Positions 1-9,572 of a DNA stretch of 46,071 nucleotides are shown here, piece by piece. The translations under genes were made by a program, and so were the position numbers. The stretch comes from an uncultured Halieaceae bacterium (lineage in GTDB: Bacteria > Pseudomonadota > Gammaproteobacteria > Pseudomonadales > Halieaceae). A model generated the notes under the pieces. It was not told the DNA's origin. It was given only the letters and a program-made list of their open reading frames with translations, and ran no database searches. Where the stretch lies: positions 1 through 46,071 of the forward strand of contig CAJWEV010000014.1 of assembly GCA_913031575.1 (NCBI GenBank). Reading direction: 5' to 3'. Positions within the stretch are counted from its first letter, which is position 1. Each line of letters opens with the position of its first letter.

Positions 1-61
1 ACCAGAAACCCTCTATGGCGTTCAAGAAGTAGCCAAATCGCAGTTTGACCCACATTTATGA
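1..61 (+). CDS. possible 3' end of an unidentified gene
   Basis: An open frame runs from base 2 to a TGA at 59-61 and encodes 19 residues ending in AKSQFDPHL. The peptide looks protein-like; the FDP ending faintly recalls C-termini of HD-domain proteins. It is too short to identify and could be chance. The rest of the gene would lie left of the window. Confidence 0.25.
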   Translation, partial: PETLYGVQEVAKSQFDPHL

Positions 62-152
62 CGTAAAGTTCGCGTAACGTCAATATGCAAGATAGTATCA
101 GGAGGCGTTGTTACAGTTCCATTTCAAAGCAAATAAACTTTTGCGTATCTGG

Positions 153-1277
153 CTAAGTTGTCACATTCCGCACATTTGCATCGGGCAGAACACAAAGACG
201 ATCATTCAAATACTTCGATCCAAGTAGATATAAAGCCCACTGACCAATAATTAGGAAAAACCATTGGTCGTCAGCAGTAGGCCAAACTTCTAACAACGTC
301 AGTAAGAAGGGAATCCCCGAAAAAGTAGCGACTACACTAAGACCCGTAATATTATTGGCACGCATTGGTGATGTGTTGCCAGCGCTTAAGTAAGCAAATA
401 AAAGGTTGTGGAAGTGCTGGTTGTCAGGGTTCAAAGGTGACAATCCTTGTCGCAGTCTCCGTACCATGCTCCAGATCAAATCTGCAACGGGATAAAACAC
501 CAAGGATAAGAGCCACCAAACTGATACATCGGTATTATTTGAGACCACCACTAAACTTAATCCAGCCATGGCACCCAAAAAATACGCGCCACCATCGCCC
601 AAGAAAAATCGCCCACTTACAAGGTTAAAAACGAGAAAGACAAGACAGCCAACCACTGCCGCTAACAAAAATGGCACCAAGTCAGGCGGCGCAACTGATA
701 TAAGCGCCAGGAACGCGAGGGCGCTTGTGCCTGCTACCAGACCATTAGCACCGTCCGCGGTATTAAAAGCATTCGGAATGAAGGCAACGCAAAGCGCAGT
801 AAAAATAATTGCACTCAGCGGCGAGGTTCCAATAATAAAATCCACCCACACTATGCCGACGGGCAACAAGACCATGTCAGGAGCGAGGTACATCGTGAGC
901 AAACCTAGACACAGCATCAACGCGAATCTGATTCTTGCCGACAACAGCCCGCTAAGATCCTCGTAGACTCCAATCAAAAAATAAGCAAAGCATGTCGCTA
1001 TTATCATTGCCTCATTGAGGGGTGGCAGGAGAAGCCCAATGTAGATTTGGTAACCGAGATGCATCAGCATGTAGGCAACGATAGCAATCCCTCCCAGGCG
1101 AGTAGCGTCAACTGCGGAGATCCCGTGCTTACCAGCAGAATCTTCCCCTCCAAAAGAGAGTATGTAATTACAAATTAGCATCGCAATAAGACCGGCAGCT
1201 CCACCCACAAGAAGTACCAGCCCCCAAGCGACGACTGCTTGGGATACTGACAAACCCAATCGGTCTCTAAAGCTCAC
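153..1277 (-). CDS. WecA/MraY-type polyprenyl-phosphate sugar-1-phosphate transferase (glycosyltransferase family 4)
   Basis: This 374-residue polytopic membrane protein should transfer a HexNAc-1-phosphate from a UDP-sugar to undecaprenyl phosphate at the cytoplasmic face, starting synthesis of O-antigen or another surface polysaccharide. About ten hydrophobic segments are visible. Family motifs seen: ED at 106-107 in place of the more usual DD, NTADGANGL with Asp175, LGDGG around 226-230, and HFHN at 288-291 (the HxH uridine-nucleotide motif). The start is GTG (1275-1277), preceded by GGAGAG six bases upstream. Motif spacing favours a WecA/WbpL-type enzyme over MraY. The exact sugar cannot be told. 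No other glycan genes adjoin it except galE at 5058. Confidence 0.85.
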   Translation of the reverse strand: MSFRDRLGLSVSQAVVAWGLVLLVGGAAGLIAMLICNYILSFGGEDSAGKHGISAVDATRLGGIAIVAYMLMHLGYQIYIGLLLPPLNEAMIIATCFAYFLIGVYEDLSGLLSARIRFALMLCLGLLTMYLAPDMVLLPVGIVWVDFIIGTSPLSAIIFTALCVAFIPNAFNTADGANGLVAGTSALAFLALISVAPPDLVPFLLAAVVGCLVFLVFNLVSGRFFLGDGGAYFLGAMAGLSLVVVSNNTDVSVWWLLSLVFYPVADLIWSMVRRLRQGLSPLNPDNQHFHNLLFAYLSAGNTSPMRANNITGLSVVATFSGIPFLLTLLEVWPTADDQWFFLIIGQWALYLLGSKYLNDRLCVLPDANVRNVTT

Positions 1278-1421
1278 GCCCTACTCTCCATTCAACCAAC
1301 GCGGCCACCCTAAAGATATGCGAGCAAAAATACAAAAAAATGACAACCTTGAGCTTCAATTTACAGGGAAATGTGGTCAATACGACACATTGGCGCTCAC
1401 CATCGGTTAACAGACATCTAG

Positions 1422-2030
1422 TTACGAGCGAAGCTTAAACGATACCCTCTTCGCAATTGGGCGAATGCGATAGAGAAGTAAAAGCCCAAAAATAACCCCG
1501 TACAGCACCGCATTGCCCACATCTGATCTTGACAGCCAGAACAAATGTAGCCAGCCCAATACAGCGACAACATAAGTGAGTTTGTGAAGTTGCCGCCAGT
1601 ACCTTCCCATTCTTTTACGGATCGTCTGAACCGATGTAATACCCAGTGGCACCAAAATAAGCCAGGCAAGAAAACCCACTAGCACGTAAGGTCGATCGAC
1701 CAACTCTCTGACCAGCTGGTCTCCGGACCAACCAATAAACACCTGTGCAAATACCAACAGATGAACCGTCGCGTAAAACCAGACATACAGTCCTAGCATC
1801 CGACGATAACGAGCGAGTCTTGGCCAACCATGTCGTGCAAGCGGCGTTGCCAGTAGCACCAGTACCATAAATCGCATCACCCACTCACCCGTAATATGCA
1901 TCAAATGCTCAGCAGGATCCGGCCCTAGCGAGTTTGATACGACCCCGTTAACCAGCAACACGAATGGACCGAGGCAGGCCAAAAACACCAACACCCTAAG
2001 CGCTGGATTCCAATCTAGTGGAATGCTCAT
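1422..2030 (-). CDS. msrQ: MsrQ, haem-binding membrane subunit of the MsrPQ methionine sulfoxide reductase
   Basis: MsrQ (YedZ) is an inner-membrane b-type cytochrome that passes electrons from the quinone pool or flavin reductase to periplasmic MsrP, which repairs oxidised methionines. The 202-residue product has about six membrane helices, with family-typical histidines in HITGEWVMRF, ARYRRMLGLY..ATVH and WRQLHKLTYV..LHLFW. The frame is open further upstream, but the ATG at 2030 (MSIPLDWNP) matches the family and starts 22 bases after the msrP stop; the longer version would overlap msrP by about 60 bases. It is cotranscribed with msrP. Confidence 0.92.
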   Translation of the reverse strand: MSIPLDWNPALRVLVFLACLGPFVLLVNGVVSNSLGPDPAEHLMHITGEWVMRFMVLVLLATPLARHGWPRLARYRRMLGLYVWFYATVHLLVFAQVFIGWSGDQLVRELVDRPYVLVGFLAWLILVPLGITSVQTIRKRMGRYWRQLHKLTYVVAVLGWLHLFWLSRSDVGNAVLYGVIFGLLLLYRIRPIAKRVSFKLRS

Positions 2031-2052
2031 GAACGACTTTACTGTTTGGCCG

Positions 2053-3036
2053 TTAGTAGTAATTGGCAAGGTCCATGCCTTTATACATGCCTGCCACCTG
2101 CTCACCATAGCCATTGAACATCTGTGTTTTCACACGATTTGGATTAAAGAGCGATGACGGCAATCGCCGCTCGTAAGCTTGCGACCAACGCGGATGACTG
2201 ACCTCTGGATTCACATTGGCATAGAAACCATATTCCTGCGGCGCCAAGTCCTGCCAGCTCGTTTTAGGCTGACGATCTGTCACATTAATTTCGACTATCG
2301 ATTTAATGTTCTTAAAGCCATATTTCCATGGAACAATCAGACGAAGCGGAGCACCACTTTGATTAGGCAGGGTCTTTCCATATAAACCCACCGTCATCAG
2401 TGTCAGGGGGTGCATGGCCTCATCCAGTCTCAGACCTTCACGATATGGCCAGTCGATGATGGAAGTGAATGAGCGAGTACCGCGCATCTCTGAGCGACGA
2501 TAAAGCGTCTTAAACTCGATAAATTTGCCTTCCGACGTGGGCTCAAAGCGTTCGAGTAACTTCGACAGTGGAAAGCCAATCCACGGAACCACCATGGACC
2601 AGGCTTCAACGCAGCGGAAACGATAGATTCGCTCCTCGAGGTCAAACCCATTCACGATATCTTCCAGGTATAGCTTCCCGGGCTTGTTGACTAGCCCACC
2701 CACTTTTATCTCCCAAGGGTCAGTTGTCATCGCGTCCGCGTAACGTGCCGGGTCCGACTTATCAGTCCCAAACTCATAAAAGTTGTTGTAAGTCGTTGCC
2801 GCCTCATAGGGCGTCAGGTCTTCACCGGCCTTGAACGGCGTATTGGCCACCGCCGAGGAAAAGTTAAGGTCTTTGAGCACCTTGGGCTGAGCAACCGTCT
2901 CACCAGCAGCCGTTATACCCGCGGCGACTGCCGCAGTCTTCATCAGATTGCGACGATTTAACCATACAGATTCAGGGGTAATTTCGGAGGAATCAATCCG
3001 CGGATACGACCGCCAAGTTCTGCTAATACGACTCAT
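2053..3036 (-). CDS. msrP: MsrP, periplasmic molybdopterin methionine sulfoxide reductase catalytic subunit
   Basis: MsrP (YedY) is a Tat-exported Mo-molybdopterin enzyme of the sulfite oxidase fold that reduces methionine sulfoxide in periplasmic proteins. I place the start at ATG 3036 (MSRISRTWRSYP), giving 327 residues. This puts the twin-arginine motif NRRNLMK near residue 31, followed by a hydrophobic AAVAAG stretch, as in the E. coli protein where SDVTAESV precedes the RR. The open frame upstream of 3036 does not resemble the family. The expected Mo-ligand cysteine is present in RFRCVEAWSM. Downstream msrQ completes the two-gene operon. Confidence 0.94.
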   Translation of the reverse strand: MSRISRTWRSYPRIDSSEITPESVWLNRRNLMKTAAVAAGITAAGETVAQPKVLKDLNFSSAVANTPFKAGEDLTPYEAATTYNNFYEFGTDKSDPARYADAMTTDPWEIKVGGLVNKPGKLYLEDIVNGFDLEERIYRFRCVEAWSMVVPWIGFPLSKLLERFEPTSEGKFIEFKTLYRRSEMRGTRSFTSIIDWPYREGLRLDEAMHPLTLMTVGLYGKTLPNQSGAPLRLIVPWKYGFKNIKSIVEINVTDRQPKTSWQDLAPQEYGFYANVNPEVSHPRWSQAYERRLPSSLFNPNRVKTQMFNGYGEQVAGMYKGMDLANYY

Positions 3037-3418
3037 AACTTTCGCTCTCAACTTTTGTTCTGTTTTGGCGCACACGGAGTGATGCGTCAACTTCAATGTT
3101 TTTAACTCTAAGCTTGATACGCACCTCCAGTGACGGAGATGTCTGTACCTGAGTTCAACGTCTTGATTGAGTTCCTTGAAAGGATACGCTGGGCCAGACA
3201 TTTATAGCGCTTTTTAGCTCCGAGCAGATTTTAGAAATTAGAAATCGGCAAAAATTGTCTGAACTTTTAGCAACCACACACATCATCCCGCCAAACGCTC
3301 ATTAAAACGCCCAATACATCCGGTTTGTGCGGTCCTAACATTTACGTAGCGGCGTTCAACCACTACATTATGCGCCCCGTATCTGCATCATATTAAAATT
3401 CTCGACGAGGAATCCCCA
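3037..3418. other. divergent intergenic region between msrP and ilvC
   Basis: This 382-base gap separates divergent msrP and ilvC and should hold both promoters. No credible gene was seen. A possible ilvC promoter is listed separately. The A/T-rich stretch around 3225-3260 could serve msrP, but no convincing hexamer pair was found there. Confidence 0.6.
3341..3369 (+). promoter_or_regulatory. possible sigma-70 promoter of ilvC
   Basis: TTTACG (3341-3346) and TACATT (3364-3369) are separated by 17 bases and lie 50 bases before the ilvC GTG. Both hexamers are partial matches to TTGACA/TATAAT, so this is only a candidate. Confidence 0.3.
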
Positions 3419-4885
3419 GTGAGCAACTACTTCAACACCCTGCCCCTGCGCGAGCAGCTAGAAGAACTTGGTAAGTGCCGTTTCATGGAGCCTGAAGAGT
3501 TCGCCAATGGCGTGGACGCCATCAAGGACAAGAAAATCGTAATCGTCGGCTGCGGTGCTCAGGGCTTGAACCAGGGTTTGAACCTGCGTGACAGTGGTTT
3601 GGATGTCTCCTATGCACTCCGTGAGTCAGCAATTACCGAGCAGCGCGCATCGTTCCTTCGCGCAACCGAGAACGGGTTTACCGTCGGCACCTATGAGGAG
3701 CTCATTCCACAAGCAGACATGGTTCTCAACCTGACCCCTGACAAGCAGCACACCGACGTTGTCACCACGGTGCAGCCCCTTATGAAACACGGTGCCTGCC
3801 TCTCGTACTCACACGGCTTCAACATTGTTGAAGAAGGCATGCAGGTGCGCGAGGATATCACCGTCATCATGGTCGCACCGAAGTGTCCCGGCACTGAGGT
3901 TCGCGAGGAGTACCTGCGTGGTTTTGGTGTTCCAACGCTCATCGCTGTTCACCGTGAGAACGATCCCAATGATGATGGTCTTGAGCTTGCGAAGGCCTAC
4001 GCGGCAGGGACCGGTGGTCACCGCGCAGGCGTTCTCGAGTCTTCATTCATTGCCGAAGTAAAGTCTGATCTCATGGGTGAACAGACCATTCTTTGTGGCA
4101 TGCTCCAGACCGGCTCCATCCTATGTTTTGATCGCATGGTCGAGCTCGGCATCGAGCCTGGCTACGCAGCCAAGCTCGTCCAAAATGGCTGGGAAACCGT
4201 CACAGAGGGTCTCAAGCACGGCGGTATCACCAATATGATGGACCGCCTAACAAATCCCGCGAAGATCCGTGCCTACGACCTCGCTGAGGACATGAAGGTA
4301 ATTCTTCGGCCGCTCTTTGAGAAGCACCAAGACGACATCATGTCTGGCCACTTTTCTAAGACCATGATGGCGGATTGGGCGAACGATGACATCAACCTGC
4401 TCACCTGGCGCGCCGAAACCAATGCGACTGCGTTCGAGGAGCAGCCATTGACCGACCATAACATCGAGGAACAGACCTACTACGACCAGGGCATCCTCAT
4501 GGTCGCCATGGTCAAAGCTGGCGTCGAGCTTGCATTCGAGACCATGGTCTCGGCGGGCATCATTGACGAGTCGGCCTACTACGAGTCGCTCCACGAGACA
4601 CCCCTCATTGCCAACACCATTGCACGAAAAAAGCTCTACGAGATGAACGTCGTTATTTCCGATACGGCTGAGTACGGCAACTACCTCTTCGATCAAGCGG
4701 CCCGCCCAATGCTAAAGGACTTTGTTGCAGGTCTTGGTGCTGATGTCATCGGCAGTGGCATGACCGGAAGCAATGCCGTCGATAACAAGATTCTCATCGC
4801 GGTCAATGCCGAAATCCGAAATCACCCGGTCGAATTGATTGGCGAAGAGCTTCGGGGTTACATGACCGGGATGAAAGCCATCTAA
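3419..4885 (+). CDS. ilvC: ketol-acid reductoisomerase (class II, long form)
   Basis: IlvC converts 2-acetolactate (or 2-aceto-2-hydroxybutyrate) to the dihydroxy acid using NADPH and Mg2+, the second common step of valine/isoleucine synthesis. The 488-residue length and near-continuous similarity to E. coli IlvC mark the enterobacterial-type class II enzyme with a duplicated C-terminal domain. The Rossmann motif GCGAQG is at 44-49, and the [11 protein letters not shown] and [15 protein letters not shown] metal/substrate motifs are intact. The start is GTG at 3419, preceded by GAGGAA. It stands alone and is followed by a terminator. Its pathway partners ilvIH are about 21 kb away on the other strand. 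Confidence 0.98.
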   Translation: MSNYFNTLPLREQLEELGKCRFMEPEEFANGVDAIKDKKIVIVGCGAQGLNQGLNLRDSGLDVSYALRESAITEQRASFLRATENGFTVGTYEELIPQADMVLNLTPDKQHTDVVTTVQPLMKHGACLSYSHGFNIVEEGMQVREDITVIMVAPKCPGTEVREEYLRGFGVPTLIAVHRENDPNDDGLELAKAYAAGTGGHRAGVLESSFIAEVKSDLMGEQTILCGMLQTGSILCFDRMVELGIEPGYAAKLVQNGWETVTEGLKHGGITNMMDRLTNPAKIRAYDLAEDMKVILRPLFEKHQDDIMSGHFSKTMMADWANDDINLLTWRAETNATAFEEQPLTDHNIEEQTYYDQGILMVAMVKAGVELAFETMVSAGIIDESAYYESLHETPLIANTIARKKLYEMNVVISDTAEYGNYLFDQAARPMLKDFVAGLGADVIGSGMTGSNAVDNKILIAVNAEIRNHPVELIGEELRGYMTGMKAI

Positions 4886-4907
4886 TAACCACCAAAATCA
4901 GAAAAAT

Positions 4908-4939
4908 GGCTCACTGCTTAAGCACTGGGCCGGTTTTTT
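4908..4939 (+). terminator. rho-independent terminator of ilvC
   Basis: The segment GGCTCACTGC-TTAA-GCACTGGGCC (4908-4931) folds into a nine-pair stem (one G-T pair) with one internal mismatch and a four-base loop. Two G and six T residues (4934-4939) follow. It lies 23 bases after the ilvC stop codon. Confidence 0.8.
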
Positions 4940-5057
4940 ACTAGTTTCGTTGTGGTGTGCCGTTGAAAGTAGGGAGCGTGGCATAAAGATGGCATGTTCT
5001 TAAGGTTAACTGCACACTCGTGGGCCAGGGGCCAATAAACAATTTTCCGGAGATTCG

Positions 5058-6041
5058 ATGAAATTACTTGTGACGGGGGGCGCAGGCTACGTTGGATCGC
5101 ATGCGGTCTATGCGCTACTTACGCAGGGCCATGAAGTCGTCATTCTCGACAACTTGAGTACAGGGCATAAGTGGGCGCTTCAGGACTGCGAGCTGGTCAC
5201 CATCGATCTCCGCGACGAGGCCAACCTCGTGCGCAACCTGAAAGGCCGGGGTTTTGACGGCGTACTTCACTTCGCGGCCAAATCGCTGGTCGGCGAGTCA
5301 AAGAATCAGCCCGTCAAGTACTACCAGAACAATGTGGGAGGAACGACGAATCTGATCCGCGCAATGCAGGCAGCGAATATCCAACGACTGGTGTTCTCCT
5401 CAACAGCTGCGATTTTCGGTAACCCTGTGTCGGACCTCATCGATGAGGCGCACCCGAGGGCACCCATCAACGTCTATGGTCAAACCAAACTCGCGGTAGA
5501 GCAGATGCTCGAAGCTGTGACAGCCAGCTCCGACTTAAGTGCCACCTGCCTTCGTTACTTCAACGCCGCCGGCGCCAATAATGCCGCCAACCTGGGCGAG
5601 TGGCGTGAACCCGAGACCCATCTCATTCCCAATGCGCTGCGAGCTGCAGCTGGCACGGGAAACCCATTAACCCTGTTCGGGGATGACTACCCTACGCCCG
5701 ATGGCACCTGCATCCGCGACTACATCCACGTTGATGATCTAGCCAACGCACACATCGCGGCCATCGATGCCATGACTGAATCGGGTGTGTTTAGCACCTA
5801 CAACCTGGGGAATGGTAACGGTTACTCAGTAAAGGAAGTAATTGACGCCTGCGAGAAAGCCGTGAGATCAGACATTCCCTTTACGATTGGCCCGCGCCGC
5901 GAAGGTGATCCTCCAACCCTCGTTGCAAGCTCACAGAAAGCGCGCGACGAACTCGGCTGGACACCAGCCCACGACAGTATCGAAGAGATTGCCCAGAGTG
6001 CCTGGAACTGGGAGTGCTACCGACGCGATAAGCTCGCCTGA
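5058..6041 (+). CDS. galE: UDP-glucose 4-epimerase
   Basis: GalE interconverts UDP-glucose and UDP-galactose using bound NAD+ and supplies galactose for surface glycans. The 327-residue short-chain dehydrogenase has the GGAGYVGSH dinucleotide motif at residues 7-15, catalytic Thr116 in SSTAAIFG, and the YxxxK pair Tyr140/Lys144. The Asn-rich NVGGTTNL and RYFNAAGAN motifs are typical of GalE. CCGGAG lies seven bases before the ATG. It is monocistronic: a terminator precedes it and the next gene converges on it. Specificity for N-acetylated UDP-sugars cannot be ruled out. Confidence 0.93.
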   Translation: MKLLVTGGAGYVGSHAVYALLTQGHEVVILDNLSTGHKWALQDCELVTIDLRDEANLVRNLKGRGFDGVLHFAAKSLVGESKNQPVKYYQNNVGGTTNLIRAMQAANIQRLVFSSTAAIFGNPVSDLIDEAHPRAPINVYGQTKLAVEQMLEAVTASSDLSATCLRYFNAAGANNAANLGEWREPETHLIPNALRAAAGTGNPLTLFGDDYPTPDGTCIRDYIHVDDLANAHIAAIDAMTESGVFSTYNLGNGNGYSVKEVIDACEKAVRSDIPFTIGPRREGDPPTLVASSQKARDELGWTPAHDSIEEIAQSAWNWECYRRDKLA

Positions 6042-6168
6042 CCTAGCATTTAGCGCTCTAAATTAAGCTACTTCAATGACGCTAAAACCAGAAACACCAC
6101 TACAGCGGGAGCGCTTGGAAATCTTACCTAGGAGTTCTAGTAAGCGTTAGCCTCGAGGCGCCAGCAGA

Positions 6169-6561
6169 CTAGGTACCAAAGAATATTTGCCCCATTACAC
6201 GGTTGGGAAGCAGGGTAAACAACCCCGTCAGAATCAGCGCAAGACCATAAAGCAATTGCATATTAAGCTGATGCGCTTTGATGTTACCAACGCCCGCAAA
6301 ATAGACCCCCGTGCATAGGGTCAGCACGGTCCAAATGCTGAGTAGGTGGATTGGGCTGTAGGCACCCCACAACTGAATCTCCGAGATGAAAAATGAGGAG
6401 ATCGACACATACATCATGAGACTTACCCAGATATAGCCCAGCACCTTGTGCTGCGGTGTTCCCTTCGCAATCATCAGCTGCACCCCACCAACGAGAACAG
6501 CCGCCAGTGCGGTGAGTGCATGGCTTGGGATTGGACGAGACTCTAAAAATAATAGATCCAT
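6169..6561 (-). CDS. small DUF2306-type predicted membrane protein
   Basis: A 130-residue protein with four hydrophobic segments: ALTALAAVLVGGVQLMI, a helix before the charged IQLWGAYSP, LLSIWTVLTLCTGVYFAG, and LLYGLALILTGLFTLLP. The spaced motifs HKVLGYIWV, SPIHLLSIW and N..AHQLNMQ fit the DUF2306 family, whose function is unknown; conserved histidines suggest metal or haem binding. It starts 21 bases after the acetoacetyl-CoA synthetase stop on the same strand, so it may be the last cistron of the carnitine operon, although no clear ribosome binding site precedes the ATG. Confidence 0.7.
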   Translation of the reverse strand: MDLLFLESRPIPSHALTALAAVLVGGVQLMIAKGTPQHKVLGYIWVSLMMYVSISSFFISEIQLWGAYSPIHLLSIWTVLTLCTGVYFAGVGNIKAHQLNMQLLYGLALILTGLFTLLPNRVMGQIFFGT

Positions 6562-6582
6562 GACTGACGACTGACTGCGGTG

Positions 6583-8589
6583 TTAACAAACAAGCGCTTC
6601 GATATCCACAAAATAGGACAGTGCCTCCGGATTCGCCAATGCGTCAATATTGTACACAGGCCTTCCGTGCAAGACTTCTCGCACAGCGAGCTCTACGATT
6701 TTACCGCTTAAGGTTCGAGGAATTTCTGGCACTTGAATAATCTTCGCAGGCACATGTCGTGGCGTCGCATTCTGGCGAATCGTCGATCGCACAGCTTGGG
6801 CTAGCTGCTCATCGAGTATCTCACCTTGCCGAAGCACCACAAACAATACAATTCGAACATCGTCCTCCCAGTCCTGCCCAACAACAATGCTTTCGACAAT
6901 GGCGTCTAGCTTCTCAACCTGCCGGTAAATCTCGGCAGTGCCAATGCGAACCCCACCTGGGTTAAGCACTGCATCGGAGCGCCCATGAATGATGGCACCG
7001 TCCTGGAGCGTGATCTCACCGTAATCCCCATGACACCAGACGTTATCGAACTGAGCGAAGTAAGCACGGTGGTACCTCCCGCCGTCATCGTCATTCCAAA
7101 AACCAATGGGCATGCTGGGAAACGACCGCTTGCACACCAATTCGCCTTTACCACTCTTGAGAGGTACACCGGTATCATCCCAAAACTCAACCGCCATACC
7201 GAGCGCGCGGCACTGGATTTGGCCTGTGTAAACCGGTCGCGTCGGACACCCACCCACAAAGCAGGAAATTATGTCGGTACCACCCGCAATAGAAGCGAGC
7301 AGTACGTCGCTCTTTATATCCCGATAAACGTACTCGAAGCTCTCGTGAGAGAGCGGAGAGCCTGTCGATAAAATGGTGTTGAGGCTCGATAGCTCATGTG
7401 ATTCGCGGGGTTTAAGCCCTGCCTTCTCGATACCCGAAATGAACTTCGCGCTGGTGCCGAACACGGTAATACGCTCCCGGTCAATCGCGTCGAGAAGTAC
7501 CTTTCCGTCATCAGCAAAGGGAGAGCCGTCATACAAAATTAGCGTTGCACCGCTGGCAAGACCCGAGACCAACCAGTTCCACATCATCCAGCCACAGGTG
7601 GTGAAGTAGAACAGCGTGTCGTCTGACCCAATATCACAGTGAAGCTGGTGTTCCTTCAGGTGCTGAATGAGTGTTCCGCCAGCACCATGCACAATGCACT
7701 TAGGCACGCCGGTCGTCCCCGATGAGTACATGATGTAAAGTGGGTGATCGAAAGGCAGCTGCTCAAACGCGATGTCGGTGACGCTCGCTTGCTCATGCTG
7801 CCAGGCTGAAAACAGTGCTGTGCCTTTCATACCTGCGATATTGGGGGCAGTCTCGACAATCTCGACGATCACCACGTGCTCGAGGCTATCTATCTCCTCG
7901 GCGATTTGACGCACCTTTTCAAGGGAATCGTGCGCCTTACCGTTGTAATAGTAGCCATCCGCCGCAAACAGAACCTTAGGTTTCACCTGTCCAAACCGAT
8001 CCATCACTCCCTGAAAGCCAAAGTCAGGAGAGCACGATGTCCATACGGCACCCAAGCTCGTCGCTGCCAACCCGGCGACGACGGTTTCAGAGACGTTGGG
8101 CATGAAACCTGCCACTCGATCACCCGGCTCAATACCGCGCGCTTTCAGAGCAGCAGCAATGGCAGCCACTTGTGCATAAAGCTCGTCGAAAGTGGTCTCT
8201 TTACGCCTGCCATTTTCGAGCAGTGACACAAGGGCTGTCGCATCACCGCGACGTCTTAACAGGTTCTCAGCAAAATTCAGACGGGCGTCAGGAAACCATA
8301 ACGCGCCGGGCATTTTGTCGGCATCGCGGACCACGACATCGCTTGGCTCGCTTGCAATGACCTCACTGTAGTCCCAAATACATTGCCAGAAGTCATCAGT
8401 AGCCGTTATCGACCAGTGATGTAGGGCTTCGTAGGTCGATACATCAACCTCGGGAAATCGCTCTTTAACGAAAGCACCAAATGCTGTCAGCGCAGAACGA
8501 GCAACGCGATCTTGGCTCGGACACCACAGCGGGGGTGGGCTCTCGGTTACGCCACCCTCGCTAGGAGCATCCAGCGAACTATCGGTCAT
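6583..8589 (-). CDS. aacS: acetoacetyl-CoA synthetase (acetoacetate-CoA ligase)
   Basis: This 668-residue ANL-superfamily enzyme activates acetoacetate with ATP and CoA to acetoacetyl-CoA. The AMP-binding P-loop YSSGTTGVPKCIVHG, the A5-type region GCPTRPVYTGQIQ, the GDYGEI motif and the C-terminal PRTLSGKIVELAV lysine motif are present. The N-terminal W.PS.....S.L..F and HHWSITATDDFWQ segments are typical of AacS rather than acetyl-CoA synthetase. Its ATG overlaps the carnitine dehydrogenase stop in an ATGA, so translation is coupled. In context it would recover the acetoacetate released by the BKACE enzyme, letting a thiolase encoded elsewhere make two acetyl-CoA. Confidence 0.93.
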   Translation of the reverse strand: MTDSSLDAPSEGGVTESPPPLWCPSQDRVARSALTAFGAFVKERFPEVDVSTYEALHHWSITATDDFWQCIWDYSEVIASEPSDVVVRDADKMPGALWFPDARLNFAENLLRRRGDATALVSLLENGRRKETTFDELYAQVAAIAAALKARGIEPGDRVAGFMPNVSETVVAGLAATSLGAVWTSCSPDFGFQGVMDRFGQVKPKVLFAADGYYYNGKAHDSLEKVRQIAEEIDSLEHVVIVEIVETAPNIAGMKGTALFSAWQHEQASVTDIAFEQLPFDHPLYIMYSSGTTGVPKCIVHGAGGTLIQHLKEHQLHCDIGSDDTLFYFTTCGWMMWNWLVSGLASGATLILYDGSPFADDGKVLLDAIDRERITVFGTSAKFISGIEKAGLKPRESHELSSLNTILSTGSPLSHESFEYVYRDIKSDVLLASIAGGTDIISCFVGGCPTRPVYTGQIQCRALGMAVEFWDDTGVPLKSGKGELVCKRSFPSMPIGFWNDDDGGRYHRAYFAQFDNVWCHGDYGEITLQDGAIIHGRSDAVLNPGGVRIGTAEIYRQVEKLDAIVESIVVGQDWEDDVRIVLFVVLRQGEILDEQLAQAVRSTIRQNATPRHVPAKIIQVPEIPRTLSGKIVELAVREVLHGRPVYNIDALANPEALSYFVDIEALVC

Positions 8590-9572
8590 CCGTTTGCCTG
8601 TTGGCGTCGATTGACCTCGTTGAGAAACGCGCCAGCGGCCGCGTCTTCGGCCCGCAGTGCTTTAAGCAATGCAACAAGATTGCGGTCGCGCTCGTTTTCG
8701 AGCTGCGTGACGGTTCGACCCGCTGCTTGCTCGTCTGACTGCTCAACAATGCGGTCAATCAGCGCCTCATCAAGGTCGGGCACATCCATGAGCTTGGTCC
8801 ATGGCCATTCAAGACAGGGGCCAAACTGCTCAAGAAAATGTTTCATACCGGCTTGGCCACCCGCCACGCGATAGGTTTCAAAGAGCCCCTTTTGTGCCCA
8901 GCGCAGACCAAAGCTATGCGTGATGATGTCGTCGATCTGACCGGTCGTTGCCACGCCATCCTTGATGAGCCACAGCGCCTCACGCCAAAGCGCCTCTAAC
9001 AAGCGATCGCCGACATGCGCTGGCACCTCGGCACCCAATACCACCGGCTTCATATAGACCGACTCAAGGTAATCACTCGCACGTTGCGTGACCTCAGCGG
9101 GCACCATAGGCGACGCTACCACCTCTACCAGAGGCAATAGATAAACCGGATTGTAGGGATGCGACACAATGATTTGCGGGGGCCGAATGGCACCTGCCTG
9201 AAGCTCACTCGGCATGAAGCCCGATGTCGAAGAAGCAATAATCGCATGGGCATCACAAGACTCTTGAATAGACTTCAGAACAGCGTGTTTTACCTCGATA
9301 CGCTCCGGTGTCGATTCCTGAATATAGACCGCCCCTACAACCGCATCCGCCGTCGATGTCGCGAGGTACAGGCTACCTTCCTTGGGCACAACATCGCAGA
9401 GCGCGGGCATTGCCTCGCGTCCACGCTCTATGACTGCATGCAGTATGTGCTCCGCATCGGGACTGGGATCAAAGAAGCGAACATCCCAGCCGTTTAGTAA
9501 AAACCGCGTCGCCCAACCTGAGCCAATCACACCACCGCCGATGATGGCGGCAGTTCGTCGCTTAACGGGCAT
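8586..9572 (-). CDS. L-carnitine 3-dehydrogenase
   Basis: This 328-residue member of the 3-hydroxyacyl-CoA dehydrogenase superfamily is expected to oxidise L-carnitine to 3-dehydrocarnitine with NAD+. The Rossmann motif GGGVIGSG is at 12-19, Asp35 ends the second strand (NAD preference), SSTSGF is at 114-119, and the catalytic His138 lies in SHPYNPVYLLPLVEVV. The NPVYLLPLVEVV segment and the absence of CoA-binding features fit stand-alone carnitine dehydrogenases (cdhA-type of Pseudomonas). The start overlaps the upstream BKACE stop (TAATG) and the end overlaps aacS (ATGA). The BKACE neighbour strongly supports the carnitine assignment over a generic hydroxyacyl-CoA dehydrogenase. Confidence 0.9.
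   Translation of the reverse strand: MPVKRRTAAIIGGGVIGSGWATRFLLNGWDVRFFDPSPDAEHILHAVIERGREAMPALCDVVPKEGSLYLATSTADAVVGAVYIQESTPERIEVKHAVLKSIQESCDAHAIIASSTSGFMPSELQAGAIRPPQIIVSHPYNPVYLLPLVEVVASPMVPAEVTQRASDYLESVYMKPVVLGAEVPAHVGDRLLEALWREALWLIKDGVATTGQIDDIITHSFGLRWAQKGLFETYRVAGGQAGMKHFLEQFGPCLEWPWTKLMDVPDLDEALIDRIVEQSDEQAAGRTVTQLENERDRNLVALLKALRAEDAAAGAFLNEVNRRQQANG

Noticed and set aside
2114-2114. Upstream starts for msrQ (2114), msrP (3201), nadE (35193), murJ (43247) and ilvH (25779)
   Set aside because: Family N-termini, Shine-Dalgarno positions and overlaps with upstream genes favour the internal starts used in the annotation.
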